DNA of 64,000 nt, from the NCBI RefSeq assembly GCF_003589595.1, contig NW_020654422.1:1871029-1935028 (forward strand), read 5' to 3'. Below the pieces are notes generated by a model. The model was not told the origin of the DNA and did not search any database. It worked only from the letters and a program-made list of their open reading frames with translations. The DNA comes from Hyposmocoma kahamanoa (taxonomy: Eukaryota; Arthropoda; Insecta; Lepidoptera; Cosmopterigidae). Of this stretch, positions 9,445 to 20,058 are shown one piece after another; positions within the stretch are counted from its first letter, which is position 1, and each line of letters begins with the position of its first letter. A program made the translations under genes and the position numbers.

Positions 9445-10384
9445 ATAAAACAAATATAGTGTCTACCGTGTTGTATGCTCTAAGCAATTACAAGTTAGTC
9501 AAGAACGATATCTTTAGTTATTCCATACAACATTCCATTCCATGTGCATCTGTTATAAGGGCCACTAAATAAACTTGATGTATTAAATCTACAAACGTTT
9601 GTGTTCCCTTTACAATAGCCAAAAAGTTTCTTAAACGGTTACGTCTCAAAATTCAATTTTGACTCCACATCTAAAACGTGTTTAACAAAAAAAATTGTAC
9701 AAATTTTTCATTACTCGGGAATTGAACTCACGACCTTCATCCAATTACCTGCGGCTTACTGTTAAATTCCATCTCAGAAGTCGTGATTTAACCTATTATA
9801 TGACCGTTATGTGACCAAATGTCTGTAAGAGTATCTGCGATTACTTCTAAGTTATAAACATGTAAATACAGACAACGGACCATGATTGTCTCGGATCGGA
9901 ACGGATCATGATGGTTATCTCGTAATTGTTTTAAAAATGTTTTAACTCGCCTTGTGGCAGTATTGTGTAAGAGCGGAGAAGCATGCAACAACATTACCTA
10001 ATTTATTAGCTGACTTCCTTTCAAAACTCAATTTGTTAGCACGTGCTGTTTAATAGTAAATTTCAATAAATTATTAATTTATGAAATAATTAGTAGTCAA
10101 TTATCGGTAACAATAAAATGGCAACACGAACGGCAGTGAGGAAGAGGGCACGCTGCCGTGTCAGACGTATCTCATGTATCTCACGAAACATAGTTTTGAG
10201 AAAACGCTTTAAAGCTTTTTTTCGTAATTTGCCTTTATTTTACGAAGATTTTGTGCAATGTTAATTCCGCCTCCCCCTTTGCATCATAAGGGGACTAGAC
10301 GTAGACTGGAGTTCCACCAATACATAGTTAGCGAAGCATTAGAGAAACAAAGCGTTACGCTTCCACATTTTTATGGTAAACGGC
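9445..10384. other. No gene seen
   Basis: AT-rich sequence. At 9717-9765 the minus strand carries GTGAGTTCAATTCCCGAG, which resembles a tRNA T-arm/B box. I see no matching A box or acceptor stem, so it is at most a SINE remnant. Confidence 0.4.
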
Positions 10385-10505
10385 TATGAAGTAGAATTCT
10401 CTGCTTGCAAACTTATGCCCTGAACGCTATAACTAGAGCCTTTTCAAAGTGTTTATGCTTTATTGACGATCTCATCGTTATTTTTCATCAAGTGAGATGG
10501 AGGTC
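10385..10505 (+). pseudogene. Jockey-like LINE polyprotein C-terminus, badly decayed
   Basis: The plus strand translates to NSLLANLCPERYN, a stop, then SLFKVFM. It aligns with NSLPVDLFPERYNLGLF at 50911. Downstream CATCAAGTGAGATGG matches CACCAGGTGAGATGG at 51028. This is the last exonic block and start of the 3' UTR of the same LINE family, with stops and deletions. Confidence 0.5.
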
Positions 10506-10767
10506 TTCCAAATCTTCGTACAAACTCAGTCACGAGTAACTCATGTAACTTTAGTTATCTGAGATACATTTTGCTCGTCCTGTGCGAAACTCGTCGCGGT
10601 CATAATATTGTAACTTAATTTACAGTATGTAGCTATAATTCACTATAGCAAAATCAAAGTTACAATATTCAAATAAATGTTTGATGAGTGGATGCAGTAG
10701 GTAGAAAAAATACGATTCAGAGTTCTTACCCGTAACTCATGTATCTTAAGTTAACGGATATACGTCT

Positions 10768-10964
10768 GGGGGTCTACTCTCGATCGCCGTCCGACATCCG
10801 TCCGAAACAATTACTGTCAAATAAGTAATATTCGACAAATATAAAGACAAGTATCAAGAATGAAGCTTCATTCGCATCACGCGTCTTTTCATTTGGTCAA
10901 GTATTGCTTATTTGGCAGTAATTGTTTCGGACGGATATCGGACGGAGATCGAGTGTAGACCCCC
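10768..10964. mobile_element. 197-bp foldback MITE with about 70-bp arms
   Basis: The element starts GGGGGTCTACTCTCGATC and ends GATCGAGTGTAGACCCCC. The arms continue inward through CCGTCCGAAACAATTACTG, its reverse complement at the right, and beyond, leaving only a short unpaired centre around GAATGAAGCTTCATTC, itself palindromic. It can form one long hairpin. A second, right-truncated copy is at 40372-40536. I see no clear target duplication (flanks TCT and TGA). Confidence 0.88.
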
Positions 10965-11842
10965 TGACACGGCAGCTCACGAGTTTTCGGATAGAGGCGC
11001 GGTTATAACTAGTAATCCATTTACATAACCCGTCATTATCATCCAATCTTTCCCATTATTACTACAATACCACAAACAAACAGCGATTTCAATGGGACAA
11101 ACAACCACTCCCAATGTATTATTACATATCGTCGCTGTTGTATAGAAAGGGCGAAAGCGCCATTTCGAAAATTTGTTCAAGGGAGCATGTGTTACTTCAA
11201 TTGTAATAATAATAAACTAAATTTAATGTAAAACAGAACGTAAATATTTTGAAACAGTGTAAGGTTGTATACTACTAGTATAGAAAGACGTACAAAATAC
11301 CCTGAAGAGGGTGACCTTGACGTTACACGAATATCGTACAAATCTGCAAACCATATTAGATTTTACGTAAAATCGATCAGTTCCATCTAACGTCTTTAGA
11401 GAGAACTACAAAATACTCATGCTTGGTTATAGCTAAGTATTATATTAAATAGGTTTTTACAACCTGTTATTTATGTTTATCGAACGATACCGTTCATTAA
11501 TGTGCTCTATAAATTGCATTTGGTGTGAGACACTGGCGTCTAAAGCCGGCGGCACACACCCGACTGACGTGCGACTTTACGATTTGTCTTGTTCCGCTAG
11601 CGGCTATTTGTTGCAAACACGCGACCTGAGTTTATAGAGCTAGGTAAAGTCATTGAAGATTACTGCAATTTATTATGTAATATAAAGAAAGTCCAAAGTT
11701 CTTAAGCAAAAACCACAAAGATAGTTTTTTTATATCATCACAAACGTTGAATAGCTGGAAGTACACAATGCGTTCGTATCATCTATGTAATATATTTTTT
11801 TATAATAAACTTTTATTATATAATAGTACATTTTTAATAATG

Positions 11843-12068
11843 AGCTGTCTCCGTGTCGTGGTCGAACGGTTACCAAGCTGCTTTTTTTCTTTATGTAAAA
11901 AAAATGCAGCTTTGCCACGCAGAGGTTTCGTGTTCGATTCCCGGGCCGAGATAAATATTTGTATGGCCTACATTTATTTCTCTCGTAAGTTTGGGTGTAA
12001 TTTGTGGTTGTCTATGTGCGCGTCTATGGCACCCGCGATACAGGGTTTCCCTAGTGCGCGGCTATGAG
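11843..12068 (+). mobile_element. tRNA-derived SINE (family B)
   Basis: The head reads CTGTCTCCGTGTCGTGGTCG, AACGGTTACC (A box region), then a B box in TGTTCGATTCCCGGG. The tRNA-unrelated body contains CTCTCGTAAGTTTGGGTG, ATTTGTGGTTGTCTATG, TATGGCACCCGCG and CAGGGTTTCCCTAGTG. The head has a small T/A-rich internal duplication around CTGCTTTTTTTC. Other copies are 27083-27282 (plus) and 29877-30046 (minus). It abuts a minus family A copy. Confidence 0.8.
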
Positions 12069-12088
12069 TGGGCGTGCGTGTTTTTTTT

Positions 12089-12370
12089 ATGATACTAAAT
12101 GACGGGGTAAATAAAATCGTGTACGTCGTTGTAAACGACAAGCCTGTTATGATAGCTGCAGTGTCACTCAGACCTTCAAATCGCAAAGACCTCAGGGGCA
12201 TAGCCACAGTCACTGCGCCCATCACCCTGAGACTTAAGTTGACAAGTTCCATATGCCTGTAATTTCACCAGCACCCTTATTCTTCAACATCTGAACGCAG
12301 TAACATAACAGGTTAGTGGCAGTATTTCCTTGGGCGAACTCTGTCACAAGGAGCTTTACTGTTACTAAAT
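12089..12370 (-). repeat. Family A repeat, full length
   Basis: On plus: ATGATACTAAATGACGGGG, GCAAAGACCTCAGGGGC, CACTGCGCCCATCACCC, CTGTAATTTCACCAGCACCC, then the 5' end TCTGTCACAAGGAGC and TTTACTGTTACTAAA. All blocks are in family order. Confidence 0.85.
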
Positions 12371-12730
12371 TCATATTGCGGAAATCACCATTTTCACTTG
12401 TTCTTTACGCTCTATCTATTGGTAGCTGAAGACTTGTAATCAGATGCAAACAGAGATTGAATGCTAATAATAAGCATAGTGATAGGCTCACTCCACCGCT
12501 TTCATGCCATATATAGCCGATATGAAACACGCGAGAAAACTTACCAGTTTTTCCGGTAGCAAAAAACCAGCGCGCGACTGGTCTTGTGACTTTACAATCA
12601 GTCGCTCGTGTGTGGGAATTGTGGAGAAATGATTATTGGTTGCTACTTGATTGTGTAACAAGATTGTTTTCTATTCAAAGCACTACTGCTTAAAACTGCT
12701 TAAATACGTACGTGCCCTACGTAGGTAGGG

Positions 12731-13031
12731 CAGTGGCGGATTTGCAGTCTTGGCCGGCCTAAGCAACAGGCCAGGTAATCAGTACTAGCCGTCCCTTTCA
12801 AAGTACTCATCATCATATATTGGTAAACTACACAATGAATTTACTTTATTGTCAACTTTTGTCGAAATCGATTCAGAAATTTATTAACTATAATAGATGC
12901 AAGTTTTTAATATTTTCGGCGGTTTCAGATTTAAATAAATCATTTATAACAGTTTTTTCACGATTGGCTACCCCTAAAATCTGGCCGTACTAGGCCAGGG
13001 CCTACTGGGCCTTAGGGCAAATCCGCTACTG
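12731..13031. mobile_element. hAT-type MITE, CAGTGGCGGA ends
   Basis: The left end CAGTGGCGGATTTGC and the reverse complement of the right end, CAGTAGCGGATTTGC, match at 14 of 15 bases. Both are followed inward by GGCC-rich sequence (GGCCGGCCTAAG / GGCCCAGTAGGCCC). CAGTGGCGGA termini are widespread among animal hAT elements. The expected 8-bp duplication is not clear (AGGTAGGG against GATAAGAG). It is 301 bp with no coding sequence. Confidence 0.7.
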
Positions 13032-13110
13032 GATAAGAGGAATAGCGGGGGAAGAGGGACTTGGAGTCCGAATCGAAAGTGTTTAACACTATAGTCTCTA
13101 AATCGATTTT

Positions 13111-13379
13111 AGTAGCAGTAGAGCCTCCTTATGAAAGAGTTCGACCATGGAAGTACTGCCGCCAAGCAGTAATGTGATTAGCAAGCATTGCCGTGTTTAG
13201 GTTTTGAAGTGTGCTGGTGGAATTACAGGCATATGGGACATATGTCTCAGGGTGACGGGCGGAGTGGCAATAGGTACTCGTCAAATCTTTGTGATTTAAA
13301 GCTCAGAGCGGCACTGAAAATGTTATGGACAGGCGTATCGCTTACCACCAGACGCACGTCTCTTGGTATCATAAAAAGA
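13111..13379 (+). repeat. Family A repeat, nearly full length
   Basis: AGTAGCAGTAGAGCCTCC to CTTGGTATCATAAAAAG. The ACCTTACCTATTTCTGCC block is deleted so that GAAGTACTGCCGCC reads through. There is also a small deletion near GACGCACGTCTCTTGG. Confidence 0.85.
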
Positions 13380-14504
13380 AGTCGATAAAACAGACAAACA
13401 AATTAGTTATCATTATTTTAAAGAGATGTCGCTCGCTATTCTGTGCTCCAAATCCAAAAGGCGGAAAAAACAATTTTGACAGTTACGAACTACGTACATA
13501 TTTTTTTATAAAGTCAAGTTTTACATAACACGTGTATATTACTTAGACTATTTTTTTTCCATCCTCTAAGGTACATTACCTTTTCAAGGAATAGGATGAC
13601 ACCATCTTTTGGAGGAAATGAAACGTTAGCGCCGTTTGCACGTTTTCGGCAAATACACTGTAAGTATTGCATTTAGCGTAATGATTGTTCAGCATGTTCA
13701 ACATGTAAAGCTGATAAACAAAAACAATTAGTTTAATGTAGTGCAAATATTTTTACAAGACTTTTCTTCACACTTACTCGTAAATGGTATGATTGTATGT
13801 CGGCTTACCTGACTATAATGCCCCAAATAAAACCCACGGGTCTTTATTGTTTCCATTACAGGCATGGTTGGTAAGGAGTTTTTTTTTTATTTGTAGCAAG
13901 CATTTTACTTAAGTTCAAAATTAAAACATTCGATTAAAATGTTATCTAAACAGAAATTATAATTGATTTTAATTATTTTCTGTATAAAAATTTTGCTAAT
14001 TTTTTTACAAAATCCATAATGGCTAAATGTGTTTGCTTTTTACAACATTTTAGTTCGCATTGTATTACCCATGGAAGAATTGAAAGAAAAAAACAAAAAT
14101 CCCGCCATTTACCAAATCCATAGTACTTGTATTGTGAACCTTATTTATATTGTATTTATTTCCTCGGAAATGTCATGAAAAACATTTGCGAAATGACAGA
14201 CGGTAAAAAATACATAACTCGAGATATTAAAGCCCTCAGCCTTTGGCTTCGGGTTTCTAATAGACCCCCCGTTAGTAATTTCTTATTTACCATACACAAT
14301 GAACTAATATGTTCTTCCTAGAGCCTGGTATGTTCCTCTTATTCTACCTCACTACATATCGTATTATATGATGACCTCGATAGCGGTAAGCACTGAGCAC
14401 TAAAGTTTGGTAATGAACTTTTTTGATTTAGTTCCGGTCCGAGTGTTCTGGGTAATGACCCCGAAGCTAATTTCTTTGCTCTGGTACTCGTAGTAAAGAG
14501 ATTT
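13380..14504. other. No recognisable feature
   Basis: Strongly AT-rich sequence with poly-T runs. The short open frames have no recognisable similarity. Confidence 0.5.
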
Positions 14505-15035
14505 CTTATTCAAAGTCAAAGTAAATAATTCATTCATCACACAAACAGTCATTTATTCCATAGTTAAAATTTTTACTCTTGAAAACGTTATTTTTTAAGC
14601 TACTGCTCGTTCACTACGCTGACCTCCCTGAGAAGAACGAGCAAGAAACTCTAGGAATACACTTTCAATAATTGTCTGGAATCTAGACTCATATTGTCTT
14701 TCCATATATCTTTATCTAACATATACTCTTCAGTTTTGTAATATGACTTTTCAATTAAAATACTTTTACATGTAAGTTTTAAACTTAGGAAATGATAACC
14801 TTAACATTTACTCCGCAATCTTATTGTAAAAACGTATTCAGTTTCCCATACGATAATCGTTTACCTTAGTTAAACGAAATCAATCAAAAGAGTACCATGA
14901 GTTTGGACTTAGTTCTAAATTAATGTTTTGGATATTTTCTTTGTTAATGAAATTATGTGTATTTTTACGGGCATACAATTGTAAATGTACTGTGATACCA
15001 CAGTCATAATACCAGTCTCCTTCAATAATAATAAT
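14505..15035 (-). pseudogene. LINE 3' end: polyprotein C-terminus plus 3' UTR
   Basis: On minus, the open frame at 14880-15155 contains GDWYYDCGITVHLQLYARKN and then FINKENIQNINLELSPNS. The latter matches the NINLRTKSK-type block of the related copies at 2404 and 58160. After frameshifts the TTTCCTAAGTTTAAAACTT segment follows, then the 3' UTR with GAGTTTCTTGCTCGTTCTTC and the tail near TGGAATAAATGACTG. The continuous match from coding tail to UTR end in two copies (here and 58160) fixes the 3' boundary of this family. No catalytic domain remains. Confidence 0.7.
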
Positions 15036-15248
15036 TATTATGATTAAGGTAAAATTGTTAGAGTAAATAAAGCACCAGAAAGAAGAAAATAAATAAGCAA
15101 TTATACATAATTGAAGCTTTTTAAGAAGCCATATTTTTTCATAAATAATTGGCACCCTTGGTGAAATAAAGTCACATCTGCAAAATTACACCTTTTCAGG
15201 AGAGATGTTTCAAGGTTCCACTAACGAAATTAGTAGATATCTTTTTTA

Positions 15249-15758
15249 TGCTTACGAGGGCCATTTGGTACGTCCGTGACTTTGAGAAGAAAAAAGACAC
15301 CTTGAATTAAACTATAGTTTATTATTGTAAGTAATCTTCATTTTAATTCACATTACCAGCGAAGTTGATAACTTTTCTATGCTTACGAGGCTGTTTGCTC
15401 CGTCCGTGACATTGAGAAAAAAAAAATTAATTAAATTATGGTTTATTTTTGAAGATAATTTCCTTTTAACTCTATACACCTTTAACAGCGATATTCCAAC
15501 TTCTTCAACCCATTAAAAAAAATTTTTGTCCAACTCTGAAAAGCAGACATAATATGTTTCAGCTATCACTTCCTTATTTGATGCAAATCTTTGTTCACCA
15601 AGCCATTTGTTCATGTTTGGGAAGAAGTAAATGTCAGATGGGCCCAAATCTGGTGAATACGGGAGTAATTTGACAAATTTTGATGTTGTAAATGTAGATG
15701 AGAAACGGAATACTGGAAATTCCGTTTTCTGTATCTTCAGAAAATGTGCCGTTCTCAT
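15249..15758 (-). pseudogene. mariner transposase C-terminal relic with duplicated end
   Basis: The minus-strand frame at 15513-15758 contains LLPYSPDLGPSDIYFFPNMN, followed by KWLGEQRFASNKEVIAET and FSELDKNFF. YSPDL.PSD is the motif around the third catalytic aspartate of mariner (DD34D) transposases, and the rest follows the usual C-terminal order. After FF the frame shifts and GLKKLEYRC, stop, RCIELKGNYLQK and a terminal stop follow, close to the normal protein end. The N-terminal DNA-binding region and first two catalytic residues are absent. The TIR-proximal sequence GCTTACGAGG...CGTCCGTGAC occurs twice, at about 15249 and 15380. The element is dead. Confidence 0.85.
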
Positions 15759-16984
15759 CCTTTTATATTTCTTCGTTTTTTATTTTCGCATTAATTAAAA
15801 AAAAATAAACGTCTGTTTTTCACATTTCCCAACGACTTTAGATAAGAACATTCACAGCATCTACATGTTCCAAAGTGTTGAATTTTGTCAAAGACTATCA
15901 ATGCCGCAGTACAGTGGACAGACATGACAGTCTATGCCTATTCGGAATGAGCTATTGATGATAATGATATTTGTCCATAGTTGGGGAATCAATCGCTCAT
16001 CATCTCATCAAGTCGCTATTAATTGCATAAAATGCTTTTCAGTTAGCTTCGACGCAGGGGCCTTCCCCTTACTGTTTATAATTATTATAAAAAGAAAAAT
16101 AAATTAAGTAAAGATACAGTCGAGTTGTTGAAATTATTGATGTTATGTTATGTACTTTTCCTTGCGGAAAGACAAAGATCATTAAACCCATGCAGCCTAT
16201 CCTTTTTTAATATTTTTTATATATGGTAGCCATAGTAACCATTATATTCATATTGTCCCTACTCTGTTATTGTGTAGTCAGAACATTCTGTTGCTTATTA
16301 ATCTATGTAATTGAAGTGTTATATCTTCACCGCACATCAGGGAAACACAGCGTGTGTACGGAACGCGCCGCATCTACTACGCTAGTACATAGATATCGTT
16401 GCATTTATTTGACATAAATTGGTTTGCAAGGAACGGTATAAATAATAACAAATATAATAAATCTATATTAAAACAGCTTATGGTATAGGCCCTAAAACAC
16501 CATCCTAATCAACCTTAGTGTTAACATACATTTACGTTTATATTTGTGCAGCTGTATAAAGTTAATAAAATGGTACACAATATGTCTACAAAAATCCCTA
16601 GTGTTTGTTTAAACAACGCTATACAATGCAGTTGTCCCTCGTTGATGTGAATGAAGAAACCATGGGAATTTATTTATCTTACCGCATTACTGAATTGGTG
16701 GAACGGTACACACCGCTCGGTATAATGTTCTACCCTCAGAATTACGCCTTATGTTAATGAGCACTACTACTATACAATAAGCACCTACTTAGAAATTTGT
16801 TGACCATGTTTACGAAAGTCATTTTGAATTTCTATGTAAGTATGTGTTCACTTCAATTTCTATATCTCTATCTGTGAATGAAGTATTCGTCTGTAATTTA
16901 TTGACGATAAGATTGTTTAATATCTTCTCAACTTTCATCAGAAGCATTTCGCGATTGCTTCTGCTTGCTTGAAATTAAATAATG
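15759..16984. other. No recognisable feature
   Basis: AT-rich, low in shared repeats. The short hydrophobic open frame at 16223-16417 has no family features and is probably chance. Confidence 0.5.
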
Positions 16985-17125
16985 TTTTCTTATCTAAAAT
17001 CACGCATATTTGTTTTTTTTTTCAAACAAACCAACATTTCGAGCTCTTTACAGGTCCCATGGTCTCGTCGTCAAATTATGAAAAAAAATAAATATACGAT
17101 TTGGATGGAAAAAAACATTAATTTC
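16985..17125. repeat. Family H repeat, inverted pair
   Basis: The left half reads on minus as GTTTGTTTGAAAAAAAAAAC followed by ATATGCGTGATTTT. The right half reads on plus CAGGTCCCATGG, then ATAAATATACGATTTGG and AAAAAAACATTAATTTCC. The arrangement matches that at 1203-1341. Confidence 0.5.
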
Positions 17126-17258
17126 CAACCTGTATAAATCATGGTATTTTTTTTTTGTCTTATTTGAATAATAAATCGCTGCCTTTATACTTCTATAATA
17201 ACGCAATTTTGCCCATCTCCTTACGTCAAATTATTCTTATTGCGGTCGTACACGTTAC

Positions 17259-17317
17259 GGTCTATCGGAGAGGTCTACATGTGCTTTACCTGCACAGGTA
17301 GACCACTCCAGTAGACC
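17259..17317. repeat. Hairpin of GGTCTAC repeats
   Basis: Arms 17259-17284 and 17292-17317 pair at 22 of 26 positions across a 7-base spacer. Each arm itself contains GGTCTA twice, so the segment is both a direct and an inverted repeat. Confidence 0.75.
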
Positions 17318-17439
17318 TTATCGAGTATGACTGCCATTAAAGAAGGTGGGTGCTTTATTCACGATAAAGCTTCTCTTGCTCTACTCCTCGCTGTATACTT
17401 ACTTTGAAGGCTCAATGACCCAAATTGTGTCTTGGCTTT

Positions 17440-17655
17440 CGACAGGAGATTTTATAGCGCCCCCCGGTTCTGAGCCTGCTGCTTCCAGCTACGTCCTTCA
17501 GTCTTTCTGAATTTCATCACTCCAGCGGTACTTAGGACGTTCGACTCAAATACGTTTTCTTTCCGATTCTCTCCCATTCCCTGCACGTGAACGAGCCAGC
17601 AGAATCTCGCACCTTTAGTTTCCCCTACTCGTCGCTGTATACTTAAGTAGTTCAA
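17440..17655 (-). pseudogene. LINE reverse transcriptase C-terminal relic
   Basis: The minus-strand frame contains FCWLVHVQGMGENRKENV and later TEGRSWKQQAQNRGAL, followed by LLSKAKTQFGS. The arrangement GHVQRM.ENR...RGRP..W...AQ.R..W is typical of the end of RTE-like and related LINE proteins. The RRGRP segment is lost. It is short and isolated; the clade is uncertain. Confidence 0.5.
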
Positions 17656-17659
17656 ATCG

Positions 17660-19557
17660 TAGTATTCTGCTATACTGCGTTATTTTATAAAGGTGGAGAT
17701 ATATATCCGCGATTTTAGATCCGTAAAATAGTTCCATTAAAACATAAAATATTAAATAAAACGTGATTCTCATAAGATGATTTATTTCTACAGTCAGACT
17801 ACAAAGGAAAAAGACCCGATACCAAAGATTAAATATCTTCCCGCCAAAACCGCCAAATGTCAGAGAGGAATAGGTTTGGCGGTATTGGCTATGACCAATA
17901 ATAATACCAAAAGATGATAACAGATGGCAGATTACAAACAAAATCTGTAGTTGCGACACAGGCGATGGCATTAAGAAATATTAATTGGCAACACCGATGT
18001 AAAAATAGAATGTCGTCTGTCATTCAAATTTCCTAACAATAACAACTTTAAATAATTGAATTTAGTGTGAAAAGATGTTACAAATTCTATGTAACAGTTT
18101 GCAAAAGTGATACATTCCAATAACCATTTGTTCGAGTATGATACAATATACACTGTAGTACGCAAAATACGACCTGATCATCATGATGCAACCCAGCAAA
18201 AGTTAAAATGATATAATATGAAAAGTAGTTACGTAATAAAGTTAAAATAGCAGCAGGTTCAATTAAGGTACTAATTATAGGCAAAATGAGTTTATGTTGC
18301 GTGCAAGCATTAATTTTACATTCTATGTACTTCCTTTGATCTGGATCTTTTCAATCACATGTGCGATTTCGGCGAGGACAGCACTGAGTAGGCATTTATT
18401 TGACTAATAGAGAGGCTTGCAACTGCGAGCTGCTAAGTGACAAAATAATTTAATGAGATATCATAAAAAACCATAACTCAGTTTTAGAATATTGAAATTG
18501 TTTAATGGTATTTCAGCTATGCGTCGTTAGGGTAAGTTCGGATAAGACGAACACGTTAACTAATTTTGACTGTTTTTGAAAGAGAATTTTGTACTTTATT
18601 TTTTGCTATTTAAAACGGTTATTTGACCATTTGTCACTTAGCCTTTAGTTAGTGGACGGCAGCATTCTTATATTATGTTTCTCTTTGTGAGGATATGTAA
18701 TTGTCTCTCAGTTGTTACTAATATTATATAAGTTAAGTTAAGTAGTTAAGCTGTTGATCTTCCTTTTAAGATAAATGAAATTGGAGCCGCCAGACCCAAA
18801 GTAGATGACGATCAGGAGCTCGACGACTCGTAAAATCAAAGACGATTTTAGTTAACTGTGTTATATTTTAAAATAGGTGACTGGTTAGTTACAGGAGTAG
18901 TGCTGTTAAATCGATACAGTGATAGTTTCTGAAGGGGTACAGTTTTAAAAGTGAACGGTCCTTTTGACCTTTTTAGTTACGTACAAAATTCGTTACAAAT
19001 GTGGTAGGGATTAAAAAGACATATCTGTTGTTACTCGATTGGTTCAAAATAGGCCTACGTAATGTGCCGTTGACGAGCAGCGTTTTGTTACTGCTTTGGA
19101 AATTATGTTAAAATTACAAAAATTGTTGCGTTCGCAACAGAAATAAATAATCCAAGCGCTAACAAAGTAAACCACGTACATACTAAGTTACAAATTCTAA
19201 CCGGTTATGGAACCAGATATAATATAAAATGTCCCTTGAATATCAAAAATAATGGAGACCCTTACGCTCCAGCTTTCATGAGGGCAACACAACACACATA
19301 CGAAGGCTTAGCTCCGTAAGAACCGTTGACAAAGTAATGACACCCAACAGACATAGCGCTCCACCCTAACACCCCATCTTCTTTAACGAGTTGTAAGGGT
19401 ATACATTCTACAGTGTGTAACGAACCGTAAATGATAAATTTAACAACGTGTTAACTGAGAATCTTCATTCTGGACATGAATTACCGTGGTCGATTTTAAA
19501 GTATTTAAATAGCCTTCGGACACAGGTTAACTGGAACAAGGACAATTGGTTCTTTTT
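17660..19557. other. No recognisable feature
   Basis: Nearly 1.9 kb without family A or other shared repeats. Open frames on the minus strand (17615-17971 and others) are low-complexity AT translations without similarity to known proteins. It could be single-copy intergenic or intronic DNA. Confidence 0.45.
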
Positions 19558-19622
19558 TGTCGTGCCAAGTGACGGAACGACCAAGTCGTGGGCCTGGTGG
19601 TAAGCGACTCCCCTGTCCATAA

Positions 19623-20058
19623 TAATAATAGCAATAATAATAATAATAGCCGTAAATTATTAGGGTGAAAAGAAAGCTTCTACAGAATCTTGCAAAAAGC
19701 TGTAATTTTAAATACATGCCGCATCGTCAGAAAGTTCATGCAGATGGAAGAGGACGAAGTAGGATTATATTGATAATGATGATGACAATGACAATGAAAA
19801 TGACAGTGATAGTGATAGTGACAGTGACGGTGACAGTGACAGTGACAGTGACAGTGACAGTGACAGTGATAGTGATAATAATTTTATTCAAATGAAACAT
19901 ACAGCACTTACTAAACTAATTTACAAATTACGAATTGGTTTTATGAGCAAACAAGAATTAAACCATCATAACCTATTCTAGGTACGAGATCCGTTATGGT
20001 AAAATTAAATAACCACTCCTTTGGTTGCAGCTAAAAGTGAAGTAGTGTAGTTGCATAA
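19623..20058. mobile_element. Insertion in family A with CATAA duplication
   Basis: The segment interrupts family A between GTCCATAA and CATAACAG. CATAA at 19618-19622 is repeated at 20054-20058 while intact copies have it once. The left edge is an (AAT)n-rich run, which on the minus strand would be an (ATT)n 3' tail, so a minus-strand retroposed sequence is plausible. The inside carries the TGACAG tandem repeat. I do not recognise the body. Confidence 0.55.
19771..19880. repeat. TGACAG-type tandem repeat
   Basis: Hexamer units TGACAG with TGATAG and TGACGG variants repeat about a dozen times, preceded by looser GACAATGA units. One frame would encode an Asp-Ser run, but there is no surrounding gene. 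Confidence 0.92.

Larger units (their letters stand above)
11545..12622. mobile_element. Possible inverted-repeat element split by a SINE and family A
   Basis: GGCACACACCCGACTGACGT at about 11551 and, on the other strand at about 12600, CCACACACGAGCGACTGA share CACACAC...GACTGA with a small gap. Between them sit a SINE (11843) and a minus family A copy (12089). If the ends belong together, they outline an older element used twice as a target. The arm similarity is short, so this is tentative. Confidence 0.3.

Noticed and set aside
9717..9765. tRNA gene on minus
   Set aside because: Only a T-arm-like B box is present; the other arms are not.
17615..17971. 118-codon minus-strand frame
   Set aside because: No family resemblance. 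Its downstream end overlaps a LINE relic in a different frame.
19771..19880. Protein with an Asp-Ser repeat
   Set aside because: The tandem repeat is a DNA-level feature inside an insertion in a retroelement, with no gene around it.
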